Source of the DNA: an uncultured Lautropia sp.
Lineage (GTDB): Bacteria; Pseudomonadota; Gammaproteobacteria; Burkholderiales; Burkholderiaceae_E
Reading direction: 5' to 3'
DNA: 8,539 nucleotides
Assembly (NCBI GenBank): GCA_938046755.1
Contig: CALIXC010000203.1
Coordinates: 1 to 8,539, forward strand
Shown: positions 1-5,445 of the stretch, piece after piece
Layout: every line of letters begins with the position of its first letter
How positions within the stretch are numbered: position 1 is the stretch's first letter
Made by a program: the position numbers and the translations under genes
Notes under the pieces: model-generated
What the model saw: only the letters and a program-made list of their open reading frames with translations
Database searches by the model: none
What the model was told of the DNA's origin: nothing

Positions 1-2
1 GG

Positions 3-3000
3 GGCGAAGGCCCCATCAGCCAGGCCAACCGGCACGCCAACGAACTTTCCCAGAACCTTCGGCCCTCCCCTGCCCCGCAGCCGGCCCCCGTGCCCACGCC
101 AGCACCGGATCCCGCACCGGCACCAACCCCCGAACCTGCTCCGCAACCGGCACCACAACCTGCCCCTGCGCCGGAACCGTCACCTGCGCCTGCCCCGCAG
201 CCTGCGCCAGAGCCTGCACCGCAACCTGCTCCCGAACCGGCTCCTACACCCGCACCGCGTCCCGTCGCGCCCAGCTATGACGACGCCCCCGTGACCCGTG
301 CGGCCCGGCACAACGAGACGGTGGAGCTGCGCGCCAGCACGTTCACCGGCAAGGATGCCGAACATGCCCCATCCTACGTGCGTATTGAAGGCATAGAGGC
401 CAAGGGGGCCCGCGCCGGATCGGCCGCGTTGCAGCTGCGCGCCGACGACGGATCGCTGACCCCTGTTGCCGAGAACCAGGAAATTGCCGCCGCGGATTTC
501 GGCCGCCTGGTCTGGAACAGCGCCGACAACAACGGCGGCAGCTTCCGCTTCGTGCCGCTGGACAGCGAGCGTCAGCCCTATGACGGTGCCCAACCGCAGA
601 CCGTCAACGTCTACGAATCCCCGGCCGTGCCGGACTACGCCAGCGCCCGTGAACCGCTGGCCGTCGCGCACGACCAGACGCTGGCCTTGGGTCAGGAACT
701 GTTTGCCGGTAACACGGCCAACAAGGCCCCGGCCTTCATCCGCATCGAAAGCATCACCGCCAAGGATGACGCCGGCACGGGCGCGGCCCTGCAGCGCAAT
801 ACCGACGGAGGTACCCCCACGGCCGTGCAGGAAGGCGATGTCATCAGTGCCGCCGACTTCGGCAAGCTGAGCTGGAACACCGCCCACAACGACGGCGGCA
901 GCTTCCGCTTCGTAGCACTGGACGCCAACCAAAAACCCATTCTGGGTGCCGATGCACAGACCATCACAGTGCACGAGTCACCGAAGGCCCCAGACTATTC
1001 CAGCCGGGCCCTGCAGGTGGTGGCACATGATCAGGTGCGCCAGATTGATACAAATGTCTTCGAAGGCAACGATCCCGCCCGCAAGCCGGCATTCGTCACC
1101 ATCAGCCAGATCTCCGCAGAAAATGGCGTGAGCCCCACCCCGCTCTACATCCAGCGCGAAGGTGGGGCCAAGGAAGCCGTGCCGGCAGGCGGCACCATCC
1201 GCGCCGAGGATTTCGGCAAGGTGCACTGGGATGCCAGCACCAACGATGGGGGCAGCTTCACCTTCACGGCGCACGATGCCGAACGCCATGTCATCGAGGG
1301 CAGCGCACCGCGTACCGTCACCGTACATGAATCACCGCTGCCTCCGGTCTGGAACGCCACCAGCCTGCAGTACCAGACGGCCTACGCAGCCCATGACGGA
1401 TCGGCCGCCTTCACCAACGGCATGGCCTACAACGGCCACAATACGCCAGCGAAACAGCGCCCTGCCGCCATCCGCATCACCCACATCGACGAAACCAATC
1501 CGTCCGATACCGAACACGCAGCCCTCTACAGCTGGAATGGCACCGACCGCACCCCGCTTTCCGTCGGCAGCGAAGTGAAATTCGGCCGCTATAGCAATAT
1601 CCGCTGGGACACGGCCCACAACGAGGGCGGCACATTCCGGTTCGTGGCACTGGACAAGGACGGCATCGAGATTGCAGGCTCCGCCGAACAGACACTGAAC
1701 ATCGTCGAATCGCCGGCGGCCCCTATCTACGCCTCAAACGCGCCCAACGTCTTTACCCCCTACAACCGTCCCCTGACACTGGACAGGTCCCTGTTGGCCG
1801 GTACCGATCCCTCGCGGGAGCCCGCCTCGATCGAGATCACCAAAATCCACGAGACTGACGACACCGACCCCAACACGTCCGCTCTGGCCATCGACCGCGG
1901 TCCTGGCAACCTCGACCCGGTATCCAAAGGCGGCCGGGTCCTGGTCAGTGACCTGGACAAGCTGGTATGGCGCTCAGATGGAAACTCCGGTGGCTCGTTC
2001 ACCTTCACGATGATTGATGCGAACGGGAACTACATCCTGACCACCGACCCTACCGACCCTGGCAGCACCGCCAACCTCTCCCGCACCATCTCCGTCGAGG
2101 AAGGCGCTCAGGGGCCGGCCTATGCACAGGGTACCTCGACGCTGCGCGCTGCGTTCCAGCAGGTACTGGAGATCGGCAAGAACCATCTGGACGAGATCCG
2201 GGGCACTGAAGCCAGCCGTGCCCCGGCCCGGATCGAGATCACCCGCATCGAACAGCCCAACGACCGCGACACCAGCCACTCGCCGCTGCAACTGGCCAAC
2301 GGTACCGATGGCTCCGGCGCCCGTCAGATCACCGAAGGCCAGACCATCGATGCCGCAGAGTTCGCCCGGCTGACCTGGGATGCCAGCAAGACCGATGGAG
2401 GCAGCTTCAGCTTCAGAGCGCTGGACAAGAACGGACGCCCGTTCGTGGACGCCAGCGGCCAGGAAGTGGTTCGCACCGTCACCATCGACGAGCAGCCGCA
2501 GGCGGCGGGTACTCCCACCAAACCCGTCGTGGCTGCAAACACCATCACCGGGCTGGATAAGAGCGTCCTCACCAGCAACAGTCCGGACACCAGCCTGGAC
2601 GGAAGGTTCTTCAAGATTCTGAGTATTGAGGCGTATGAGTCCCCTGGTGCCAAACGCGTTCTGAACTGGGACCTTGCGGGGCGGCCCTTGCAGGGCGGTG
2701 GCCAGACGGGACCGACCGCCTACGAGGTTATTCAGGCGGATGGCATCAGCCTGGCGGACGCGCGGCAGCGCGCCCAGGCAATGGGCGGCAAGCTGATGTC
2801 CTTCGACAATGCATCGGAGCAGCAGTTCATCGAGAACAACCTGTTCAACAGCGGCACTGGCATCTCGACCGACTACCACTACGTCAATCAGGGCAACGCA
2901 GACCACGATGCCGGCAGTGGCGCCAAGGGCTTCATCATCGAGTACGACAACTACCACCACCCACTGAAGCTGGACAGTGCACACGACCCCGACTTCTCCG

Positions 3001-3476
3001 GCCAGGTCGAGGAAGGGCAGATCATCGTTGGCTCGGAACTGAACCAGGCCCACCTGGGCTGGGACAGCCGCATGAACCACGGTGGTGTCATCACGCTGGT
3101 GGAGGTACAGGGGCAGCGCGTGCTCGCAGATGACGGCGTCAACCAGGATCCCGCAGCCCCTGGCAACCTCACGAAACAGAGCCATGCGGCGAGCGACGCC
3201 AGCGACCCCGGCAACGAGCGCTTCACCATCACCATCACCGAGGCCGAAGACGGCAGCACGACCTTCAGCAAGCCCAACATCGCCGGCCGCTCGGCAGGCT
3301 CGTCGAGCCACCGGGAGGCTTCCGACACGCTGGACACCGCAGAACTGCTGCCCGGCACGCCCTCGGCCGGAAGCGACACGGCCACAAGGGCACTGCCGTC
3401 CACCCTGGGCAACCTCTGGCACGGTACCGACCCGTTGCTGAACGACCCGCTGGGCCAGCATCCGCCGCTGGCCTGA
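3..3476 (+). CDS. Large repeat-containing adhesin-like surface protein, 5' end missing
   Basis: The frame is open from the first complete codon at base 3 to the TGA at 3474-3476, giving at least 1157 residues. The GTG at base 90 is not needed as a start, and the true start lies left of the window. Counting from base 3, residues 1-20 are ordinary sequence, about 21-88 form a Pro-Ala stalk, about 90-836 are six ~120-residue repeats, about 837-1084 are a seventh repeat interrupted by a C-type-lectin-like segment, and the rest is a Ser/Thr/Gly-rich tail. Each repeat ends in a W-x(5-6)-GGSFxF-x(2-3)-D core. No cysteine is visible. I see no LPXTG motif, no glycine-rich RTX nonapeptides and no autotransporter barrel, so any export or anchoring signal must be off-window or in the tail. 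The architecture suggests a secreted or surface-bound adhesin; this is inference, and I do not recognise the exact family. The repeats loosely resemble cadherin-like/tandem-Ig modules of bacterial adhesins. Confidence 0.85.
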   Translation, partial: GEGPISQANRHANELSQNLRPSPAPQPAPVPTPAPDPAPAPTPEPAPQPAPQPAPAPEPSPAPAPQPAPEPAPQPAPEPAPTPAPRPVAPSYDDAPVTRAARHNETVELRASTFTGKDAEHAPSYVRIEGIEAKGARAGSAALQLRADDGSLTPVAENQEIAAADFGRLVWNSADNNGGSFRFVPLDSERQPYDGAQPQTVNVYESPAVPDYASAREPLAVAHDQTLALGQELFAGNTANKAPAFIRIESITAKDDAGTGAALQRNTDGGTPTAVQEGDVISAADFGKLSWNTAHNDGGSFRFVALDANQKPILGADAQTITVHESPKAPDYSSRALQVVAHDQVRQIDTNVFEGNDPARKPAFVTISQISAENGVSPTPLYIQREGGAKEAVPAGGTIRAEDFGKVHWDASTNDGGSFTFTAHDAERHVIEGSAPRTVTVHESPLPPVWNATSLQYQTAYAAHDGSAAFTNGMAYNGHNTPAKQRPAAIRITHIDETNPSDTEHAALYSWNGTDRTPLSVGSEVKFGRYSNIRWDTAHNEGGTFRFVALDKDGIEIAGSAEQTLNIVESPAAPIYASNAPNVFTPYNRPLTLDRSLLAGTDPSREPASIEITKIHETDDTDPNTSALAIDRGPGNLDPVSKGGRVLVSDLDKLVWRSDGNSGGSFTFTMIDANGNYILTTDPTDPGSTANLSRTISVEEGAQGPAYAQGTSTLRAAFQQVLEIGKNHLDEIRGTEASRAPARIEITRIEQPNDRDTSHSPLQLANGTDGSGARQITEGQTIDAAEFARLTWDASKTDGGSFSFRALDKNGRPFVDASGQEVVRTVTIDEQPQAAGTPTKPVVAANTITGLDKSVLTSNSPDTSLDGRFFKILSIEAYESPGAKRVLNWDLAGRPLQGGGQTGPTAYEVIQADGISLADARQRAQAMGGKLMSFDNASEQQFIENNLFNSGTGISTDYHYVNQGNADHDAGSGAKGFIIEYDNYHHPLKLDSAHDPDFSGQVEEGQIIVGSELNQAHLGWDSRMNHGGVITLVEVQGQRVLADDGVNQDPAAPGNLTKQSHAASDASDPGNERFTITITEAEDGSTTFSKPNIAGRSAGSSSHREASDTLDTAELLPGTPSAGSDTATRALPSTLGNLWHGTDPLLNDPLGQHPPLA
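63..269 (+). repeat. Pro-Ala-rich stalk region (PAP/PEPAPQP repeats)
   Basis: This stretch encodes almost only Pro and Ala with interspersed Glu, Gln, Thr and Ser, in tandem PAPEPAPQPAP-like units. Such segments usually form extended, stiff spacers, and here it would separate an unseen N-terminal part from the repeat array. At DNA level it is an imperfect short repeat of ccg/cct/gca/cag-type codons, prone to slippage and to length differences between strains. Confidence 0.85.
270..2510 (+). repeat. Six tandem ~120-residue protein repeats (R1-R6)
   Basis: Approximate units are R1 270-629, R2 630-989, R3 990-1346, R4 1347-1721, R5 1722-2114 and R6 2115-2510. Each opens with a PxYxS-like segment, then FxGxxxxxxPAxIxI, a variable loop, an (I/V)xAxDFxKLxW strand, NxGGSFxFxALD, and a closing TVxVxESP. 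The conserved Trp codons start at 513, 873, 1227, 1605, 1968 and 2376, spacings of 118-136 codons. R1 and R2 are exactly 360 bases apart and share an uninterrupted 22-base match (532-553 and 892-913), so duplication at the N-terminal side looks most recent. R4-R6 are more diverged and longer. The strand-rich pattern suggests an Ig/cadherin-like beta sandwich; this fold call is inference. Confidence 0.85.
2511..3254 (+). repeat. Seventh repeat unit, split by an inserted segment
   Basis: The N-terminal half of the repeat is recognisable before about base 2700 (FFKILSIEAYE, like the RIEITRIE strand of R6). The C-terminal half returns from about 2979 with VEEGQIIVGSEL, LGWDSRMNHGGVITLVEV and a closing RFTITITEAED. 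The conserved Trp lies at 3060, 228 codons after that of R6 instead of about 120. The excess of roughly 100 codons matches the lectin-like segment. GGSF has become GGVI, so this unit is also degenerate. Confidence 0.7.
2718..2954 (+). other. Shortened C-type-lectin-like segment within repeat 7
   Basis: The encoded segment starts TAYEVIQADGISLADARQRA, continues QAMGGKLMSFDNASEQQFIE and ends GAKGFIIEYDN. This matches the N-terminal pattern of bacterial C-type-lectin-like domains (Y-x-V, then A-x(2)-A-x(3)-GG-x-L, then an acidic x-E-x(2)-F-I helix) and their closing GFIxEY strand. It spans about 79 residues, whereas family members usually have 110-130. The middle part with the WIGL-type strand, the Trp/Pro long loop and the two disulfides is missing, and no Cys is present. 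Sugar or calcium binding therefore cannot be assumed. Confidence 0.65.
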
Positions 3477-3492
3477 CGGCACGCCCAACACC

Positions 3493-3519
3493 CGGCGGGG
3501 CATGGAGACGCCCCCGCCG
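3493..3519 (+). terminator. GC-rich stem-loop after the repeat protein gene (possible terminator)
   Basis: An 8-bp perfect inverted repeat, cggcgggg (3493-3500) and ccccgccg (3512-3519), with an 11-base loop begins 16 bases after the stop codon. It is well placed to end the upstream transcript, but no T-tract follows, so an intrinsic terminator is unproven. The right arm overlaps the direct repeat at 3510-3533. Confidence 0.35.
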
Positions 3520-3533
3520 CAGCCTACCCCCGC
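3510..3533. repeat. Left copy of 24-bp direct repeat flanking higBA
   Basis: The segment reads gcccccgccgc, then a, then gcctacccccgc, and recurs at 4197-4220 with one mismatch (a at 3521, g at 4208). The match resumes as ttgcc if a 12-base gap is allowed (left 3534-3538, right 4233-4237). Read on the minus strand, the left copy would encode GKR-G-stop, a shortened version of the acyltransferase C-terminus. Confidence 0.7.
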
Positions 3534-3546
3534 TTGCCGTGCTCCA

Positions 3547-3585
3547 ATGCTAACGCTTGACGATACTATCGCCAATCGTTAGCAT
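3547..3585. promoter_or_regulatory. 39-bp palindromic operator of higBA
   Basis: The dyad is centred on base 3566. Outer arms are atgctaacg (3547-3555) and cgttagcat (3577-3585); inner arms are cgata (3561-3565) and tatcg (3567-3571). Of 19 paired positions 17 are complementary; only 3556/3576 and 3560/3572 fail. It lies directly upstream of higB and covers the likely promoter. HigA-type antitoxins bind palindromes at their own promoters as dimers, so this is the expected autoregulatory site; binding itself is inferred. Confidence 0.75.
3557..3585 (+). promoter_or_regulatory. Predicted sigma70-type promoter of higBA
   Basis: A -35 box TTGACG (3557-3562, one mismatch to consensus) is followed after 17 bases by TAGCAT (3580-3585, four of six matches to the -10 consensus). 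Both boxes lie inside the palindrome, so bound antitoxin would block RNA polymerase. Transcription would be expected to start about 6-8 bases downstream, at or next to the higB ATG at 3592. Confidence 0.5.
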
Positions 3586-3591
3586 GACGAG

Positions 3592-3873
3592 ATGGCCATT
3601 CAATCATTCAGATGCAGCGATACCCAAGCGCTGTTTGCCGGCCACCGGGTGGCCAGATGGGTCAGCATAGAAAAGGTTGCCATGCGCAAGCTGGCCATGC
3701 TGCACAGAGCCGGCAGACTTGACGACCTGCGCATTCCGCCTGGCAACCGGCTGGAACTCCTCAAGGGAGATCGCCACGGCCAGTACAGCATTCGCATCAA
3801 CGATCAATGGCGCATCTGCTTCTCGTGGCTGGGCACGGACGCCATTACCGTCGAGATCACCGACTATCACTGA
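3592..3873 (+). CDS. higB: HigB-family toxin (RelE/ParE fold, mRNA interferase)
   Basis: The 93-residue product has the usual length and C-terminal signature of the HigB/plasmid-maintenance-killer family: LELLKGDRHGQYSIRIN (54-70), QWRICF (72-77) and the terminal ITDYH (89-93). Family members cut mRNA at the ribosome and are neutralised by HigA. An in-frame TAG at 3580-3582 rules out a longer product, and ATG 3592 is the only upstream start; a later ATG at 3682 would remove the first third of the fold. The Shine-Dalgarno match is poor (gacgag, directly before the ATG). Toxin-before-antitoxin order is typical of higBA. The gene looks intact; whether the toxin is active cannot be told from sequence. 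Confidence 0.88.
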   Translation: MAIQSFRCSDTQALFAGHRVARWVSIEKVAMRKLAMLHRAGRLDDLRIPPGNRLELLKGDRHGQYSIRINDQWRICFSWLGTDAITVEITDYH

Positions 3874-3877
3874 GAGG
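3872..3877 (+). promoter_or_regulatory. Ribosome binding site of higA
   Basis: GAGAGG overlaps the higB stop codon and lies 7 bases before ATG 3885, a good distance. It decides the antitoxin start, since the open frame itself extends back to 3807 inside higB. It is clearly better than anything in front of higB, which would favour antitoxin over toxin synthesis. Confidence 0.65.
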
Positions 3878-3884
3878 CTTCCGC

Positions 3885-4196
3885 ATGCGTACGGTTCCTT
3901 ATCCTCACCCCGGCGAAATTCTCCAGGAAGAGTTTCTCAAGCCCATGGGCATCAGCCAGTATCGGCTTGCCAAGGAAATCCACGTCCCTCAGCGCCGCAT
4001 GAAAACCGAGCCGCGCCGCATCGGCGAAATCGTGGCGGGCACACGCGGCATCAGCGTCGATACTGGCCTTCGGCTTTCGCGTTTCTTCGGCACGTCAGAT
4101 GGCTTCTGGACCGGGCTGCAACTCGACCATGAAATGGAAATGGCCAAGGACACCCTGGCAGCCACGCTGGCCGACATCACCCCCATCTCCACCTGA
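3885..4196 (+). CDS. higA: HigA-family antitoxin with an insertion in its HTH
   Basis: The 103-residue product neutralises HigB and represses the operon. The N-terminal PYPHPGEILQEEFLKPMGIS (5-24) and the later SVDTGLRLSRFFGTSDGFW are hallmark HigA (XRE-type helix-turn-helix) motifs. The helix-turn-helix starts at SQYRLAKEIHVPQRR (24-38). The family normally continues directly with IGEIVAG or INEIVxG, but here MKTEPRR (39-45) is inserted before IGEIVAG. The start is set by the ribosome binding site at 3872-3877. It follows higB after 11 bases and is surely co-transcribed. Its stop lies 14 bases from the stop of the convergent acyltransferase gene. The family call is secure; full DNA-binding function is doubtful because of the insertion. 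Confidence 0.88.
   Translation: MRTVPYPHPGEILQEEFLKPMGISQYRLAKEIHVPQRRMKTEPRRIGEIVAGTRGISVDTGLRLSRFFGTSDGFWTGLQLDHEMEMAKDTLAATLADITPIST
3992..4021 (+). repeat. 21-bp in-frame insertion bounded by 9-bp direct repeats in higA
   Basis: gcgccgcat occurs at 3992-4000 and again at 4013-4021, a period of exactly 21 bases. Removing one period restores the usual HigA reading QRR-I-GEIVAG. The repeat and the retained frame point to a small duplication or slippage-type insertion rather than sequencing noise. Confidence 0.75.
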
Positions 4197-4220
4197 GCCC
4201 CCGCCGCGGCCTACCCCCGC
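4197..4220. repeat. Right copy of 24-bp direct repeat flanking higBA
   Basis: This copy matches 3510-3533 at 23 of 24 bases. It starts directly after the higA stop and includes the stop codon (TAG on the minus strand, 4211-4213) and the last three codons of the acyltransferase. It fills the whole 14-base gap between the two convergent genes and contains the 8-base palindrome gccgcggc (4203-4210). I see no T-tract terminator. Confidence 0.7.
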
Positions 4221-5314
4221 CCCGCTAGCCGCTTGCCACGGTCCCGCCATGGCACCTCGATCCAGCGGTAGGTGCAGCGCGCCGCCAGCAGCACCGCCAG
4301 CACGAACACCGCCACCACGGCGTACTTCACCGGCTCACCGAACTTGCGACCCGGCCAGTCGAAGAAGGTGAGCACCGTGACGTGCACCAGATAGATGGAA
4401 TAGCTGTGCACACCCAGCCACTGCAGCGGCCGCGTCTGCAGCAAGGCCGCCACCACGCCGCGATCCGGCAGCAGCGACCACACCCACAGGCCGAACACGA
4501 AGGGAATGGCATACACCCAGGCCCCCAGATCCGCGCGCATGTCGATAAGCAGCAGCGACAGCACGGCCAGCACCAGCTGACACGCGCCCAGCACGGGTGA
4601 CGACAGGTGACGCAGACGGAGCTGCACCGCCTGCCAGCCATACCAGACCAGCACGCCGATGAAGAAGCTGAGCAGCCCGCGCGGCATGCCATGGACATCC
4701 GGCGCCAGCACCTGCGGCCCCAGCCCCGAGAACACCCGCAGGAAATGATCCAGGCACAGCACCACGATGGCCACGCTTGCCCAGACCCGCGCCCGGGTGC
4801 TGCGTACGAAGAAGAACAGCACCGCAAAGGCCAGATACAGCCAGAACTCCACCGACAGCGACCATGACGGGTAGTTGTGCAGCGCCTCGGTCATGATGCC
4901 CACGCCCTGCAGCATCACCAGCTCCAGCAGGAAATACGACAGCTTGAAGAACTCCACCGCAAAGGGCTGCTCACCCCCCAGCTGGATGCCCGCCTGCGCC
5001 GCCGCCCACTTGGCGCCCTGCACCACGATCACCGCTCCGATGGCCGTGAGCGTCGTGACCAGATGCAGCGGATACAGCCGGAAGAAGCGCTTGATGAAGA
5101 ACGCCCGCACCTGCCTGCCATCCTGCAGCCGCTGGCCATACACCATGGCCATGATGGCCCCGCTGATCACGAAGAACAGATCGACGAACAACCAGGCATT
5201 CTGCACCAGCCCCCATTGCGCCGGCGCCCCACCCCAGCGCGCCAGCACAAAGGCATGAAAGAACACCACCATCAGCGCAGCCACCCCGCGCAGCCCCTCG
5301 ATCGATCGAATCAC
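4211..5314 (-). CDS. Acyltransferase 3 family membrane protein (OafA/YrhL type)
   Basis: The 367-residue polytopic membrane protein has about ten hydrophobic segments. Family hallmarks are IEGLRGVAALMVVFFHAF with the catalytic-type His20, FVDLFFVISGAIM (43-55), RFFRLYPLHL (76-85), PSWSLSVEFWLY with Glu156 (149-160), WLGVHSYSIYLVH (299-311) and a basic C-terminus. Members transfer acetyl or other acyl groups to surface glycans such as O-antigen, capsule or exopolysaccharide; the substrate here is unknown. The start is GTG (plus-strand 5312-5314), preceded at 8 bases by GGAG, and an in-frame stop at 5333-5335 excludes a longer form. Length is normal for a stand-alone acyltransferase without an SGNH domain. 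It is convergent with higA and divergent from glnE, so probably monocistronic. No neighbouring polysaccharide genes are in view. Confidence 0.9.
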   Translation of the reverse strand: MIRSIEGLRGVAALMVVFFHAFVLARWGGAPAQWGLVQNAWLFVDLFFVISGAIMAMVYGQRLQDGRQVRAFFIKRFFRLYPLHLVTTLTAIGAVIVVQGAKWAAAQAGIQLGGEQPFAVEFFKLSYFLLELVMLQGVGIMTEALHNYPSWSLSVEFWLYLAFAVLFFFVRSTRARVWASVAIVVLCLDHFLRVFSGLGPQVLAPDVHGMPRGLLSFFIGVLVWYGWQAVQLRLRHLSSPVLGACQLVLAVLSLLLIDMRADLGAWVYAIPFVFGLWVWSLLPDRGVVAALLQTRPLQWLGVHSYSIYLVHVTVLTFFDWPGRKFGEPVKYAVVAVFVLAVLLAARCTYRWIEVPWRDRGKRLAGRG

Positions 5315-5445
5315 GCTCCCGACTCCAGATTCTCATGTCCGCGCAAGGGTAACACCCACCCCCGCATCCCCTCGCCCCGGTACGGGTATGTCCCCAGCCC
5401 CCTCGTAGTGCTACGCTTGCATCCGTTGAATGAGCCGATGCCCCC
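5315..5445. promoter_or_regulatory. Divergent intergenic region between acyltransferase and glnE
   Basis: These 131 bases must carry both promoters if neither gene is read through from elsewhere. The only confident signal is the acyltransferase Shine-Dalgarno (GGAG on the minus strand, plus 5323-5326). A TTGCAT at 5417-5422 could be a -35 box for glnE, but no acceptable -10 follows at the right distance. No NtrC- or sigma54-type (GG-N10-GC) site could be assigned with confidence. Confidence 0.4.

Noticed and set aside
90..92. GTG at base 90 as the start of the repeat protein
   Set aside because: The frame is open back to base 3 and the GTG lies in the middle of the Pro-Ala stretch without a ribosome binding site or signal peptide after it.
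180..974. 264-codon open frame on the minus strand
   Set aside because: It mirrors the Pro-rich and repeat region and shows only the antisense image of the repeats.
1974..3575. 533-codon open frame on the minus strand, antisense to the repeat protein
   Set aside because: Its product has no recognisable domain, and the plus strand shows clear protein repeats in the same place. Long antisense frames are expected in GC-rich coding DNA.
3807..3884. Longer N-terminus for the antitoxin, beginning inside higB
   Set aside because: Family proteins begin near MRTVPYPHPGEIL, and a good ribosome binding site sits 7 bases before ATG 3885.
3510..4220. higBA as an integron cassette
   Set aside because: The flanking repeats are short, simple direct repeats without attC-type paired core sites, and no integrase gene is in view.
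5299..5308. cgatcgatcg palindrome at the start of the acyltransferase gene
   Set aside because: It lies within the RSIEG codons and is short; such a palindrome is easily explained by coding sequence.
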